Positions 54,970 through 63,556 of a stretch of DNA of 64,000 nucleotides are shown piece by piece. Position numbers and translations under genes: made by a program. Origin of the DNA: JABDGM01 sp963738665 (GTDB lineage: Bacteria; Planctomycetota; Planctomycetia; Pirellulales; Lacipirellulaceae); contig CAVTXL010000004.1 in assembly GCA_963738665.1 (NCBI GenBank), positions 207,032 to 271,031 of the forward strand. Reading direction: 5' to 3'. The notes under the pieces were generated by a model. That model did no database searches. It saw only the letters and a program-made list of their open reading frames with translations, and was not told the origin of the DNA. Numbering within the stretch: the stretch's first letter is position 1; every line of letters begins with the position of its first letter.

Positions 54970-56460
54970 CTATATTTGCCTAGTGCTGGCAGGCCAAGGA
55001 TTGCGGTTTCCGCCTGCCGGCAGCGAAAGCGGGCTGTAGGCAGTCTGGTAGCGCGTTTGACTGGGGGTCAAAAGGTCGCTGGTTCGAATCCAGTCAGCCC
55101 GATTGCATAAGCCGCTTGCTCGCAAGGGTTTGCGGCTTTTCTTTGCGCCCTCCGATTGAGAAGTGGGGTCGATGTTACCGCTTTTGTTACCTTGCGGCGT
55201 TGTTGCTATTGATTCGAAGGCTTTCCAGAGCGCGTCGGCCACGGCGTCAGCGTCGCGGCCGACGTAGTAGCGCATCGTCGTTTCGATGCTCTCGTGCCGC
55301 ATGAGCTGCTGCAGAACGGCCGGCATGACGCGAGCCGACCACCGCAGGCCGAACGCCCGGCGCAGGTCGTGTGCGCTGGCATACTTGCGTTTGATGCCGT
55401 CGTCGGGTTTGGCGTTGGGCTTGCCCTTGCGTTTCGAGCTTCTCGGGTTTCGCCTTGCTTCCCGGCGAGCATCGACCGTCAGTCGCCGCTCGCCGCTGAT
55501 CGACGACGACCGGGCCTTGCGGCCAATCTGACAAACTACGCGCGAAACCCAGTCGGCTTGCATCCGGGCATCGGGCCATCGATTGCCGGTCAGCTTGAAC
55601 ACACGGCCATGCCGTTCGGCTTCGGGAGTCTGCGGCCAGAGCCAGCAAACTCCGGCGCCATCGGGAGCAACCGATCCTGTTGCCTTTTTCGCCCTCGGCG
55701 GGAATCCGCAGCATCGGTCGTTGCCGTGTGAAGTCGACCACGATCGCACCCGGCGTGTTGCCGTTCCATTCGAGCGATCAGCGATTCGCCCAGTCGCAAG
55801 TCCCGACCACCACAAGCCGCGAAGATAATACTTCCATTGCCACGATCGCCTCCTGCCGTCGGTTCCGCGCCGCGTCGCAGCCGCCGTCACTTGCTTTGGG
55901 GACCGCACGGCCATCATCCGCTCGAATTCTTCGGTCGTGATCGGCCGGCCCTTCATCACCTTGCACCCTTCACGCGCTTCGGCATAGTGAATTCGGTACG
56001 ACCGCCAGCAGTCCTTGCGACTTCGCCCAATTCAGCACGGCTTTCAGGTGCCGCGTATAGCAGGCAATCGTCGCTTCCGCCTTGCCTTCCGCGCAGTTGA
56101 GTTTGCCAAGCCGTCACGCGAGCCGCGGTTATTGTCCGATAGCCGCTCCGGCTTGTGGAAACGCTCAAAGACGTTCAGCGTGCCAAGATAGGCATCGACC
56201 GATTTTGTCTTCATCGCCGACAGACAATGCGTTTCGTGATATTCGCGGAAGTCGGGCCAACTCATGCGAGCCGCCGGCCCGTGCTGGCCTTCCAAAATTT
56301 CGCTTTTCGAGCTTGCCGGCTCGCGCTCGGCGTCGCGGTGCCGATCCGTGGTGCCGGACGTTTTGCATCGCGGCTTGCCGGTAATCGGGTCGCGCCACCG
56401 CAAAACAAGGTGGTCCCGATCGGGATATCTGACCACCGATACCTTGACTGAATCGGTCAT
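54970..56460 (-). CDS. int: Tyrosine integrase (several frameshifts; 3' end reads through tRNA-Pro)
   Basis: The N-terminal frame (56044-56460) has MTDSVKVSVVRYPDRDHLVL and a SAM-like DNA-binding region near DAYLGTLNVFERFHKPERLS; another frame continues CAEGKAEATIACYTRHLKAV and LNWAKSQGLLAVV. The catalytic end reads HDLRRAFGLRWSARVMPAVL and QQLMRHESIETTMRYYVGRD, giving the Arg, His and Tyr of tyrosine recombinases. At least five frame changes occur; one, near 55965, is a lost A in AAA. The last residues (WIRTSDLLTPSQTRYQTA) are the antisense of tRNA-Pro, so the stop at 54970 lies in host DNA. Excision probably changes this end. Confidence 0.85.
55030..55102 (+). tRNA. tRNA-Pro (GGG anticodon), integration target
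   Basis: The acceptor stem CGGGCTG/CAGCCCG, anticodon stem TTTGA/TCAAA around CTGGGGG (anticodon GGG), and T-arm CTGG-TTCGAAT-CCAG form a cloverleaf. The integrase gene abuts its 3' end, so this is the target of the element that follows. A second copy of the tRNA 3' end was not found before 64000. Confidence 0.95.
55109..55144 (+). terminator. Possible terminator after tRNA-Pro
   Basis: AAGCCGC at 55109-55115 pairs with GCGGCTT at 55132-55138, followed by TTCTTTG. It lies within the integrase frame on the opposite strand, just after the tRNA end. Confidence 0.5.
55173..55191. repeat. TGTTACC-N5-TGTTACC pair near left end of element
   Basis: TGTTACC occurs at 55173-55179 and 55185-55191, spaced 12 bp, inside the integrase 3' region. 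An identical arrangement lies at 63878-63896. Possibly integrase or excisionase arm sites (inference). Confidence 0.6.
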
Positions 56461-56481
56461 GGCGTCGCCTTTCCGCCGCAC

Positions 56482-56610
56482 GCATCACGCGCAAGGCAAA
56501 AAGGCCGGCCCTGACGATCGTTGTTCAGGCATCCATGAGATGCCCACGCGGCCTCGCGGCATGCGCACGGTCGTCAGCGGTCCGGCCTTTCGTTGCATTG
56601 CGTTACTCAT
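56482..56610 (-). terminator. Long structured region with terminator-like stem before int
   Basis: On the minus strand AAAGGCCGG...GCTGACGACCG pairs with a downstream CGATCGTCAGGG...CCGGCCTTTTT, ending in a T run, so it can end transcription of the excisionase-like gene. The loop of about 55 bases and the small internal frame that begins MSNAMQRKAGPLTTVRM make it longer than a plain terminator; a structured RNA is possible. Confidence 0.5.
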
Positions 56611-56671
56611 GGTCTGCGGCCTTGCGGCCTTTGTTTGAACGTATATTACGATACCACGCCGCGCGGCAAAT

Positions 56672-56854
56672 TCAACTGCTTTGGTTGCCCTTCGATTCGA
56701 TGTAGGTGATTAGCTGCTGCCCCGTCACAAACGCCCGGCCGGCCACGCGGAGCACAACCAGCCCGTCGCGCCGCATTCCCCGCCAAGCCCACTCACCCAG
56801 CCGCAAACGCCGCGCATGTTCCTCTGCGGTGTACAGGCAGCTCGCTTCAATCAC
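56672..56854 (-). CDS. AlpA/excisionase-like small DNA-binding protein
   Basis: A 60-residue product from GTG at 56854, whose first bases overlap the upstream gene stop (GTGA). TAEEHARRLRLGEWAWRGMR matches a winged-helix/AlpA-type HTH start, followed by RDGLVVLRVAGRAFVTGQQL. Such proteins act as recombination directionality factors or regulators in integrating elements. It precedes int on the same strand. Confidence 0.65.
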   Translation of the reverse strand: MIEASCLYTAEEHARRLRLGEWAWRGMRRDGLVVLRVAGRAFVTGQQLITYIESKGNQSS

Positions 56855-57006
56855 GCCGGGCGCCGCGGGCGCACGCGGATAATTTGCGTTTTGGTTTGGG
56901 GTTGGCGTCGGGCAAGGACAGGCGGGCGAGCACTGTTTGAAGCTGCCACGGGCGCGGCCTCTTCGCGAGCGGTTAGTGACAGCGGTTTGGGTGTGGCTTC
57001 GCGCAT
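56851..57006 (-). CDS. Small basic hypothetical protein
   Basis: About 51 residues from ATG at 57006 (MREATPKPLSLTAREEAAPV), ending in a Gln/Arg/Pro-rich basic tail (KTQIIRVRPRRPA). Its stop overlaps the next start by four bases. I do not recognise it. Confidence 0.4.
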   Translation of the reverse strand: MREATPKPLSLTAREEAAPVAASNSARPPVLARRQPQTKTQIIRVRPRRPA

Positions 57007-57015
57007 GGTGTGAAA

Positions 57016-57530
57016 ATTAAAACGGGATATTGCCTTCACCGGGCAGGTCGATGACGCGTGCCGTTGGCGCTCAATTCATGCATGCCGGCGATCGCGGTTG
57101 GGTGCGGATATGAATACTCGCCTTCCGGGTTGGGCGTGCGCGGGCGGGGCGGCGGCGGGGGCAGGCCCGGCCGGCAGGTGCGCGGCCGCTGCTGCATTTG
57201 CGCATGCCTGTCGCACGGCCGGGGGTTGTCGCACCACGCGGACACATTCCACTTCGCGGCCCTGAAATTGGGTCACGTCGCGCTGCAGGAAGATCAGCCG
57301 GCCCGGCCAGGTGTCAAAATCGTCGCCGTGCTGGTCGGCAATCCGCAAGCGTTGGTTTTGTTGCAGAGCAGCACTTTCCGCTTGCCGCGGAAACGCAATT
57401 CGAGTTTGTTGCCGTCATCGAACTGCACGGCCCGCACGGCCTCAATCACAACCGGTACTTGCACGCCGGCGGGCAAGTCGGCCGCGGCGAGCGTGTCGGC
57501 TGATCGGTAAATGTCATGGACACTGGCCAT
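57016..57530 (-). CDS. SSB-like small protein ending in a IPF tail (frameshifts)
   Basis: The first frame starts MASVHDIYRSADTLAAADLP and has NKLELRFRGKRKVLLCNKTN. The second frame continues ADQHGDDFDTWPGRLIFLQR, then DVTQFQGREVECVRVV. Proteins with KVLLxNKTNxxTI..xxGDxxxxWxGKxIxLY are common in phages and act in DNA metabolism (family knowledge). A Pro/Ala-rich linker follows, and the last frame ends DLPGEGNIPF, like the acidic, Pro-Phe-ending tail of SSB proteins that recruits partners. Three frame changes are needed; each joins sensible sequence. The ATPase gene lies upstream. Confidence 0.6.
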
Positions 57531-57557
57531 TGGGTTTGGTCCTTTTGGGGTTACAGG

Positions 57558-59396
57558 TTAAAACGGGAGCTGCTCGGCCGGGCGGCCGTCGGCTGGGCTC
57601 GGGTGTGCGGTGTGCTGGCCGTTGGATGGATCGCGGAAAAGGTTGTCAGCATCGTCAGCATCGTCAGAACGCCATTTTTCCGCAGTATTTTGCGTGCCGT
57701 CTGACAATGCTGACGATGCTGACGACTCATTGCCGGCTCTCTTGGTAAGCAGGATACGGCGCGTCCCTTTGCGGTCCGTTCGCCGCTGATAAGTGACGCA
57801 GACGCCGGTTTGCTCGAGCGCGGGAATGAGCCGCTTGAGCCGGCCGCCTATCCCTTGCGGCGTGCCGGGCCAGTCGCGTGGCGGTTTCTCGGGCGTGATG
57901 CGCTGAGCAGCTCGCCGGCCGTCCCTTCCCAGCAGGGTTCCAGGTCGAGAACCCCGCGAATGGCCAGCGCCACGGCGTCGCCTTCGATAATTGTCTCGGC
58001 AATGCGCTCGCGTTGGCCCATGTAAAGGTCGAGTGCACAGCCGTCCGCGCGAACGCAGTCCATCGCCGCGAGTAGTTGAGCGAAGTCGCCATCCGCGGCA
58101 TTTTCGTCAACTCAACAGAGGGTAAAACACCCCAGATGCAACATAGCAAATCGAGCAGTGCGCCGAACAGTCGCGGCCGGGCCGCCTGATAGCGGGATTC
58201 GATACCGCGTTGCGTGAGCCGTGCCGCTTCGTTGATCGGCTCCAAATCCACAAGCAAAACGCGGTCCCCCAGGTCGCCGCGCAATGCGCCAGGGTCGATC
58301 GAAGTGAGCAGTACCACACGGCGAAACGAGAGCACGGCCAACTCGCCGTCGGTGTAGAGCTTCCGTCGCAGCCAACCGTCGCCCGTCACGGCCTTGCAAA
58401 GGGAGTCACTCCACCAATCCGGTATCGTGCTCACATTATCAACGGCCACGACCCAGCTCGCCGCCGCGCCGATCGCCCACGTTTCACTGTCCCGCGGCGG
58501 AGAGCGCAATACGGCCGGTGATGGATCGATCAGGCCAACGAGCTGCTCGGCCGCGGTGCTTTTGCCGGTGCCTTGCTGGCCACCCAACAGCAGAATCGGA
58601 TGCGGCATATTCGGGACGAGCCCGGCCGCGAGCCAGCCCACGACCAGCGGCCAGGTGTCGGCCGTCACGTTGAGCATCGTCCGCAGCTCGGCCAGGTCGC
58701 CGCCCCGCTCTGGCACCGGGAGCGCACCGGTCGCCGCGGTGCGCCGGAACACGACAGGCGAGCGATCGACGACGCGCCACTCGCTGGCGGAAACGACGAT
58801 CGCCCGGCCGGCCAGGTCGCCCAAGTCAATGACGATGTTCTTGGCGTGCTCGGCCACTCGCAAATAAACAGGCTCGGGCGCCGCCGCATACGCTTCGCCG
58901 GCCAGAAGAGTAAGGGCGTCCGCTAGGGCCGTGCTGTTTGGCGTCCGCCCGCACACTTCTCGGAACTTGCGGGCCAGCGTGGAGCGGAGCGCGTCGCGCA
59001 GCCGCGGAACATGTTGGCGACGTTTGGCCCGTTCTTTTCTACGGCAAACGCTTCATCGGCGTCCGTGCGGCCGATGCGGTATTTTTCTAGTGCCAGCTCG
59101 ACCAGCACGTCGGCCGTGCTTTTGCGCTCGCGGTCGTCGCCGGCGCCGGCCGCTTCGTCGGCCCGGCGGTCCGCCGCGTCAGCCGCCTCGACTAGAGCAT
59201 CATCCAGCCAAGCCAGATCGCCAGGGTCGATGCCAAATTTGCCCGCGGCATCGGCGATCAGCCGCGCCCGCGACTGTGCGCTGTTCGTATCGATGTTCGC
59301 GCGGTAGCTGCCGCGCGTGCAGTGGGTGAGATGAACGAGTCGCTGCGGCCGGCCATTCGTTGGTGCGACCTCGAAAAGTACATCATCGTTTTTCAT
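57558..59396 (-). CDS. P-loop ATPase, probable replication primase/helicase-type protein (frameshifts)
   Basis: The full span is about 613 residues. The N-terminal frame starts MKNDDVLFEVAPTNGRPQRL, with YRANIDTNSAQSRARLIADA. The central frame has ILLLGGQQGTGKSTAAEQLV (Walker A), WVVAVDNVSTIPDWWSDSLC (Walker B-like with VDN), LYTDGELAVLSFRRVVLLTS and a GDLGDRVLLVDLEPI arginine-finger-like region, as in D5-like and related phage/island ATPases. Later frames carry DGCALDLYMGQRERIAETII and a C-terminus PADGRPAEQLPF. Frame shifts lie at about 58940, 58080 and 57890. Likely drives element replication (inference). Confidence 0.75.
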
Positions 59397-59736
59397 CTCG
59401 CCCGCCTCCCTTCGCGTTGCCGCGTGGCGACGGCGTGGCGCTCGGCGCGGTCGATTGCGCTGGTTGCCGAGTGCGGCGGGGCGGTCGCCGCCGTTTCGCG
59501 GGGCGGCGAGCGGCTAACACCGCGGCGCGAACGAGCCGCCCCACTAGCTCGCGCTCTTCGTCATTGGCCGGGTGTGGCCACGCGGCCAGCGCGACGTCGA
59601 TGGTCGCAAATTGCTGGCGCTCCGTGCCGACCAGCGGCACGTCGCGCGGGTCGGCCAGCACGTCGCCGCGGTAGCCGAGCGTTTCGGCCGCGTTGCGCAC
59701 GGCTCGCACTCGCGCGAGAAAAGTGATACGCTCCAT
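59383..59736 (-). CDS. Hypothetical protein upstream of the ATPase gene
   Basis: A 117-residue protein starting MERITFLARVRAVRNAAETL, with ATIDVALAAWPHPANDEERE and a basic Arg/Pro-rich C-terminus (KRRRPPRRTRQPAQSTAPSA). The last 14 bases overlap the ATPase start, so the two are probably translated together. No family recognised. Confidence 0.5.
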   Translation of the reverse strand: MERITFLARVRAVRNAAETLGYRGDVLADPRDVPLVGTERQQFATIDVALAAWPHPANDEERELVGRLVRAAVLAARRPAKRRRPPRRTRQPAQSTAPSATPSPRGNAKGGGRDEKR

Positions 59737-59805
59737 TTTGCTTTTCCTTTCGGCCCGGCCGCGTTTTTTTGCTCGAACGCGCGGCCGGGCATTTTTTGTG
59801 CGCGG

Positions 59806-59989
59806 CTAGGCTGCGTCGCCGCTGTCCTTTGTGCGCGGCCCGCGTGAATCGCAGCTCGATACCGTGCCCGACGCGCAATTCTCTTTTCGCCGCGCACTCC
59901 AACTCGCGGTCGCCGGAGCGGTGGGCGGCAACGATGATCGCAACGAGCGCCGCGGGGTCGGTTCGCTGGGTGAGTCTTCTCTGTTCCAT
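59806..59989 (-). CDS. Small hypothetical protein (possible frameshift)
   Basis: From ATG at 59989 the frame reads MEQRRLTQRTDPAALVAIIV, then GDRELECAAKRELRVGHGIE and LRFTRAAHKG. The DRELExAAKREL motif recurs in small proteins of planctomycete elements (my recollection, not checked). One frame shift near the end would place the stop at 59806 (TKDSGDAA); without it the frame runs into the next gene. Confidence 0.4.
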
Positions 59990-60040
59990 GTGGGTGGCTC
60001 TCCTACCCTTACTGGCAGCGTTCGCGCACAAACGGTCTGC

Positions 60041-60078
60041 GCACGAAAAAAGGGCTGCAAATGCAGCCCTAAAAAAAT
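60041..60078 (-). terminator. Rho-independent terminator on the minus strand
   Basis: AGGGCTGC-AAAT-GCAGCCCT at 60051-60070 is a perfect stem flanked by A runs on the plus strand, so a minus-strand transcript ends in a T run (TTTTTTCG). It lies 42 bases after the stop at 60120. Confidence 0.85.
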
Positions 60079-60119
60079 TTCGGCCGTTCGCGCGAACGAC
60101 CGGCGGGAACGCTATCCGG

Positions 60120-60680
60120 TCACACTGGCTTGCCGCGGGCGATCCGGTCAGCCTTCTCCCCCGCTCTGGCCGCCATGAGCGATTTCCAGGCCGGCGTTCC
60201 GCCGACGGTGCCTTTCGACAGGCCAAGATGATCGGCAAACTGTTGAGCCGACCATTCCTTCGATTCCGGGGTTTTGCTGAGAGTGTCGATCATTCGGGCG
60301 TTGGCCGTCGTTTGGGCACTTTCTGACTGCTGATATACGCAAAGCGCTTGCGCTTTCGGTGCATCAACAGCGGCGGCCGGCTGCGACTGAACGTGCTCAA
60401 CAATTCGGGCATGTTCAACGGCCCGAAAGTGTTCGGCGTGCCGACGCTGCATGAGGCGAGATTTGACCACAAGTTCGGTCTCGCGCTCACCGAGCCCCAT
60501 CAAGGCGCACGTCTTGCGATCCTCGGCGACGTCCGCTTCTTCGTGCGGCTGAACCGTCGGATTGTTCGTAAATCGGCCGGCACGGTGTTCTTCCAGATAC
60601 GGATTGAACGGTTCCGGCGCGTCGGTTTGAATAAACTGTTGCTGGCGGTTGCTCCAAGCGCCGCGCTTTTTCCGAGCCAT
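60120..60680 (-). CDS. Putative HTH protein
   Basis: About 186 residues from ATG at 60680 (MARKKRGAWSNRQQQFIQTD). The middle is polar with Glu/Arg-rich helices (GERETELVVKSRLMQRRHAE). A C-terminal HTH is likely: KEWSAQQFADHLGLSKGTVG followed by GTPAWKSLMAAR. The longer frame to 60914 adds sequence without features. A clear terminator follows the stop. Confidence 0.55.
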   Translation of the reverse strand: MARKKRGAWSNRQQQFIQTDAPEPFNPYLEEHRAGRFTNNPTVQPHEEADVAEDRKTCALMGLGERETELVVKSRLMQRRHAEHFRAVEHARIVEHVQSQPAAAVDAPKAQALCVYQQSESAQTTANARMIDTLSKTPESKEWSAQQFADHLGLSKGTVGGTPAWKSLMAARAGEKADRIARGKPV

Positions 60681-60912
60681 GACACACACTCCTTTTGCCG
60701 AGCCGGCCAGCCGGCAGCGTGGCGAGTGTGTGGTTCCACTGCCGCACGGCCGGCCCTTACGCGATTCCGGATGGCCATCCAAACCGCGAGCCCGACTTGC
60801 ACGAATGTACCCCAGCTTGCGGCCGGCCTCAAGCACCGGGCGAGCCCAGGCGGACCGGGGCCGCAACGGGCGTGCGGTTGCATCTTTTACATCAGCCGTG
60901 CAAGCTTTCAGC

Positions 60913-61116
60913 ATGCCTGAGCGAGTCTACGGCAGCCGGTCCGTGCATCCCGCCACGGCGGCGCGAGTGCTGAAGCTGCTAGAAGAACGGCGGCGGTTTG
61001 GCCGGCCGACGCTGCGGACCATCGCCGAGCGGTGCCAACTCTCATTGCCAACTGTCCGGCGGTTTCTGATCCAGCCGCCCGCGAACGGGGAGGGGCCCGA
61101 GAGACCGGCCGCATGA
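60913..61116 (+). CDS. Small HTH regulator, divergent from the element's other genes
   Basis: A 67-residue protein from ATG at 60913. The HTH reads GRPTLRTIAERCQLSLPTVR, followed by RFLIQPPANGEGPERPAA. It is the only well-supported plus-strand gene of the element and faces away from the minus-strand gene that ends at 60120, an arrangement typical of a repressor gene. Role is inferred from fold and orientation only. Confidence 0.55.
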   Translation: MPERVYGSRSVHPATAARVLKLLEERRRFGRPTLRTIAERCQLSLPTVRRFLIQPPANGEGPERPAA

Positions 61117-61478
61117 GTAACAACCAGGCCAGCAACTCTGCCGCCAGCGATCGAGAGCTGGCCGCGGGCGGGCCGTTGTCGCGCACGAAAGAGTGCCGAT
61201 TCGGCCCCAGTATCAACAAGCGGCCCGAGTTGCTCAAAAGCGACCCCCAGGATGCCCCAGGAATGCGTCGGGCGGGTCGGGTCGATGCTTTGTACGTCCG
61301 CCGCTCGGCCGCCGTCGCCGCTCAGTCGGCCGGCCGCACACCGACCGCCTTCGGGCCCTTTGCCCCATGCACAATCTCAAACCGCACGCGGCGCTCGCGG
61401 AGCTGCGGCGACCATTCGAGCCCGGGTCAAACTCGTAGACGTGCGCGAAGACGTCGGGCTGTCCGGGCGTGGCAATGA
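61113..61478 (+). CDS. Uncertain small gene after the HTH regulator
   Basis: ATG overlaps the upstream stop (ATGA), and the frame begins MSNNQASNSAASDRELAAGG. The second half overlaps the cold-shock-domain gene on the other strand and looks random. If real, it probably ends before 61320 through a frame shift. Low confidence. Confidence 0.25.
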   Translation: MSNNQASNSAASDRELAAGGPLSRTKECRFGPSINKRPELLKSDPQDAPGMRRAGRVDALYVRRSAAVAAQSAGRTPTAFGPFAPCTISNRTRRSRSCGDHSSPGQTRRRARRRRAVRAWQ

Positions 61479-61533
61479 AGCAATAACCCCGATCGACGTT
61501 GACGCTTGTAATCGTGCCTTCGTACATCGCCAT
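61322..61533 (-). CDS. Cold-shock-domain protein (one frameshift)
   Basis: About 70 residues from ATG at 61533: MAMYEGTITSVNVDRGYCFI, then GQPDVFAHVYEFDPG in one frame and LEWSPQLRERRVRFEIVHGA, KGPKAVGV in the next, joined near 61425. The order G.I..v....GyGFI, DVFAHV and RVRFEIVxGxKGPxAxxV is the cold-shock/OB-fold pattern with an RNP2-like VFAHV strand, though RNP1 is altered (RGYCFI). It lies just after the capsid gene terminator and probably binds RNA or single-stranded DNA. Confidence 0.6.
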
Positions 61534-61544
61534 GCAATCAAACC

Positions 61545-61583
61545 AAAAAAGCCGGGCCGCAGCCATGCACGCCGCGGCCCGGC
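61545..61583 (-). terminator. Terminator after the capsid gene
   Basis: GCCGGGCCGC at 61551-61560 pairs with GCGGCCCGGC at 61574-61583. On the minus strand the stem is followed by TTTTTTGG. It lies 26 bases after the capsid stop and just before the cold-shock gene start. Confidence 0.85.
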
Positions 61584-61608
61584 TCGACACCAGCCACACG
61601 GTCGGTTG

Positions 61609-62983
61609 TCACGCGGCAGTCTTCAGCGCGACGTACTGCGCCGGCATCGGTACTGTCGCCCGGGTCGTAGACGTTGAAGTCATAACGCGAGCTGGCCTTG
61701 AGCGTGATTTTGTCGTCCAGGAACTTGTAATCGTCACTGCGGGCCACGCGGATTCCGGCGCGATCGCCCAGCACAACGGCTTTTGAGAAACTGCCGAACA
61801 GTGCGCAAACAGTTGCCGCGGCCGTGGCGGTCGGCATTTGTGCCGTGAGGTACACGGGGTAGCCCATAAAGCTGCCGCGACGTTGGGGATCCGCTCAGCA
61901 CCTCCGCCGCGGTAACACCGCCGGCCGAGAGTGCCACGCGGGCCATCGTGTTGTTGAAAAACGAATGGAGCAAATCCAGCTCGGCCCGAACGGAAAATAG
62001 CGGTCCGGCAGCTTGGCCGTGGCCGCGGCGAAGTCCGCGATATCCAGCTCGCCCCACGTGTCGTGCCCCGTGGCTGCCTGGCTCACGCCAGCCGAGCCCA
62101 GTTTGTTCAATAGGCCGTTCACGCCAAAGTAGGTGGCGCCCGAGCCGTCGCCGTTGATTAGCTCCAGGTCTTCCTGCTGAGCGAGAGCAAAAGCCATTTC
62201 TGTAAATACATTATCGACGATATTGATCAAAGCATCGTCGGACAGCTCTTGCGTGATGAAGCTGGCCACGGCCCGCTTCTTGGCCGTCAACGAAACGTTC
62301 GACCATTCTTTGTCGCTGTCTGTGATGGTATTACCCTCACCTGGGGCGTACACAGTGAGCCCGCCGGCCCGCTTGGGAATCGTGAGCGTGTCCGACGTCA
62401 TCGGCTGGACGTCGCAAACTTGCCGGGCCACGCCCACCATCTCGCGGACTTCGATGATCGTGGCGGCCAGCGGGGCGGGGACCAGGTAGCCGCCGGCCGG
62501 GCCGGTGCCTTCGGTCGAGACGTTTGTTATTGTTAGGCCTTTTGCTTTGCAATGCTCTTCGGCCCCCACGTTCACGGAATCCATGTGCGTGCGGGCGACG
62601 ATCGCGCGGAGCCATTGGCCGCCGTCAAATGCGGCCTGCTCGCTGCGGAAGGCCCGCAAGCTGCGGACGTGCGCATGTTGCGAAGGCTCGGCCTGCTCGT
62701 GGCCAGACATCATGCGGTGCAAATTGCTGTTAAACGCGCTAATCATTTTTCGTCCCTCGTTTGCCTGTCCGTGGCGGCTGAGGCTGAGCTGCAATTTCTC
62801 ATCCCTCAGCGCGGCCGCTTCCTCGTTTTTGAGCCGCGGAATTTCGATGTCAGTAATTTGGTCAAATCGGGCCGTCTCGTCAGCGCTTGGCAGCCTGTTG
62901 CCTTCCGCGCGGCATCGATCAATGATGCGATGCCCCTCCGCCGCCAGGGCGTCTATCTTTTCGCGAACATGCCGTGAATTCAT
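61609..62983 (-). CDS. HK97-family phage major capsid protein (frameshifts)
   Basis: About 458 residues from ATG at 62983. An N-terminal helical scaffold-like part (MNSRHVREKIDALAAEGHRI to KNEEAAALRDEKLQLSLSRH) precedes the coat domain. This has NVSTEGTGPAGGYLVPAPLA, EVREMVGVARQVCDVQPMTS, FITQELSDDALINIVDNVFT and LINGDGSGATYFGVNGLLNK, the HK97 capsid pattern. Later frames continue LDLLHSFFNNTMARVALSAG, GYPVYLTAQMPTATAAATVC and LGDRAGIRVARSDDYKFLDD, ending ALKTAA. Frames change at about 62000, 61880 and 61640. It is the only virion gene seen in the element. Confidence 0.88.
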
Positions 62984-62984
62984 A

Positions 62985-63308
62985 TCACTCCTCGACGGTG
63001 GCCGGTTTCGCTCGCCGCTGCCGCGATTCTTCACGTTGCCGGGCCGCCGCTTCCCTCGGGTCGAATGCCGGCCGGCCGGTGCTGTAGACGGGCGGAGCGG
63101 GCGCCTCGGGCCCGAACGGATCGTGGCCATCATCAGCCCAGTCGATGAGCGCTGCCAGGTACTCATCGAAGAGCTGTAAATCGTCCTCACGAAACCAAAG
63201 CTGCTCGCCGATCTTGACGGCGCCCGGCAGCACGCGGCGGGCGTACATTTCGGCAACTTCCTTTTCGGAGAAGCCGTATCGTCGCATGACGTCGAGCAGG
63301 TTGAGCAT
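62985..63308 (-). CDS. AlpA-like DNA-binding protein upstream of capsid gene
   Basis: A 107-residue protein starting MLNLLDVMRRYGFSEKEVAE, followed by MYARRVLPGAVKIGEQLWFR and EDDLQLFDEYL, the MerR/AlpA-type winged helix. The C-terminal part is Pro/Arg-rich (DPREAAARQREESRQRRAKP). Its stop lies one base from the capsid start, so the two are co-transcribed and it may regulate capsid expression. Confidence 0.65.
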   Translation of the reverse strand: MLNLLDVMRRYGFSEKEVAEMYARRVLPGAVKIGEQLWFREDDLQLFDEYLAALIDWADDGHDPFGPEAPAPPVYSTGRPAFDPREAAARQREESRQRRAKPATVEE

Positions 63309-63352
63309 GGTTCGGTTTCCTTTGCTGCGGCAGCGTAGAAGGGCGCGGGCGG

Positions 63353-63556
63353 TCAGGCAGCGCGGGTTTTGTTCATTCGCACACGGCGCGAACGGCGAGA
63401 GATTTTCACGATTTCGATAATCACTTCGCGAAGATGAATTGAATCCACGTGGCCGCACTGGCAGCGGCGGCGTTTGACGACCAGGCCGCCCTTGCTGCGG
63501 CGGTGCGTGAAGGCCATTCGAGCCCCGCAAGCCGGGCATTTTCGCGTATCATCCAT
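63353..63556 (-). CDS. Small zinc-ribbon protein
   Basis: A 67-residue protein from ATG at 63556. CPACGARMAF and RRRCQCGHVD give four Cys for one zinc ribbon, with a basic C-terminal tail (KISRRSRRVRMNKTRAA). Size and pattern resemble small phage transcription activators of the Ogr/Delta kind, but this is only a similarity of form. It heads the minus-strand capsid run. Confidence 0.55.
   Translation of the reverse strand: MDDTRKCPACGARMAFTHRRSKGGLVVKRRRCQCGHVDSIHLREVIIEIVKISRRSRRVRMNKTRAA

Noticed and set aside
60908..61237. Minus-strand frame opposite the HTH regulator
   Set aside because: Ala/Arg/Ser-rich without motifs, while the plus-strand frame has a clear HTH.
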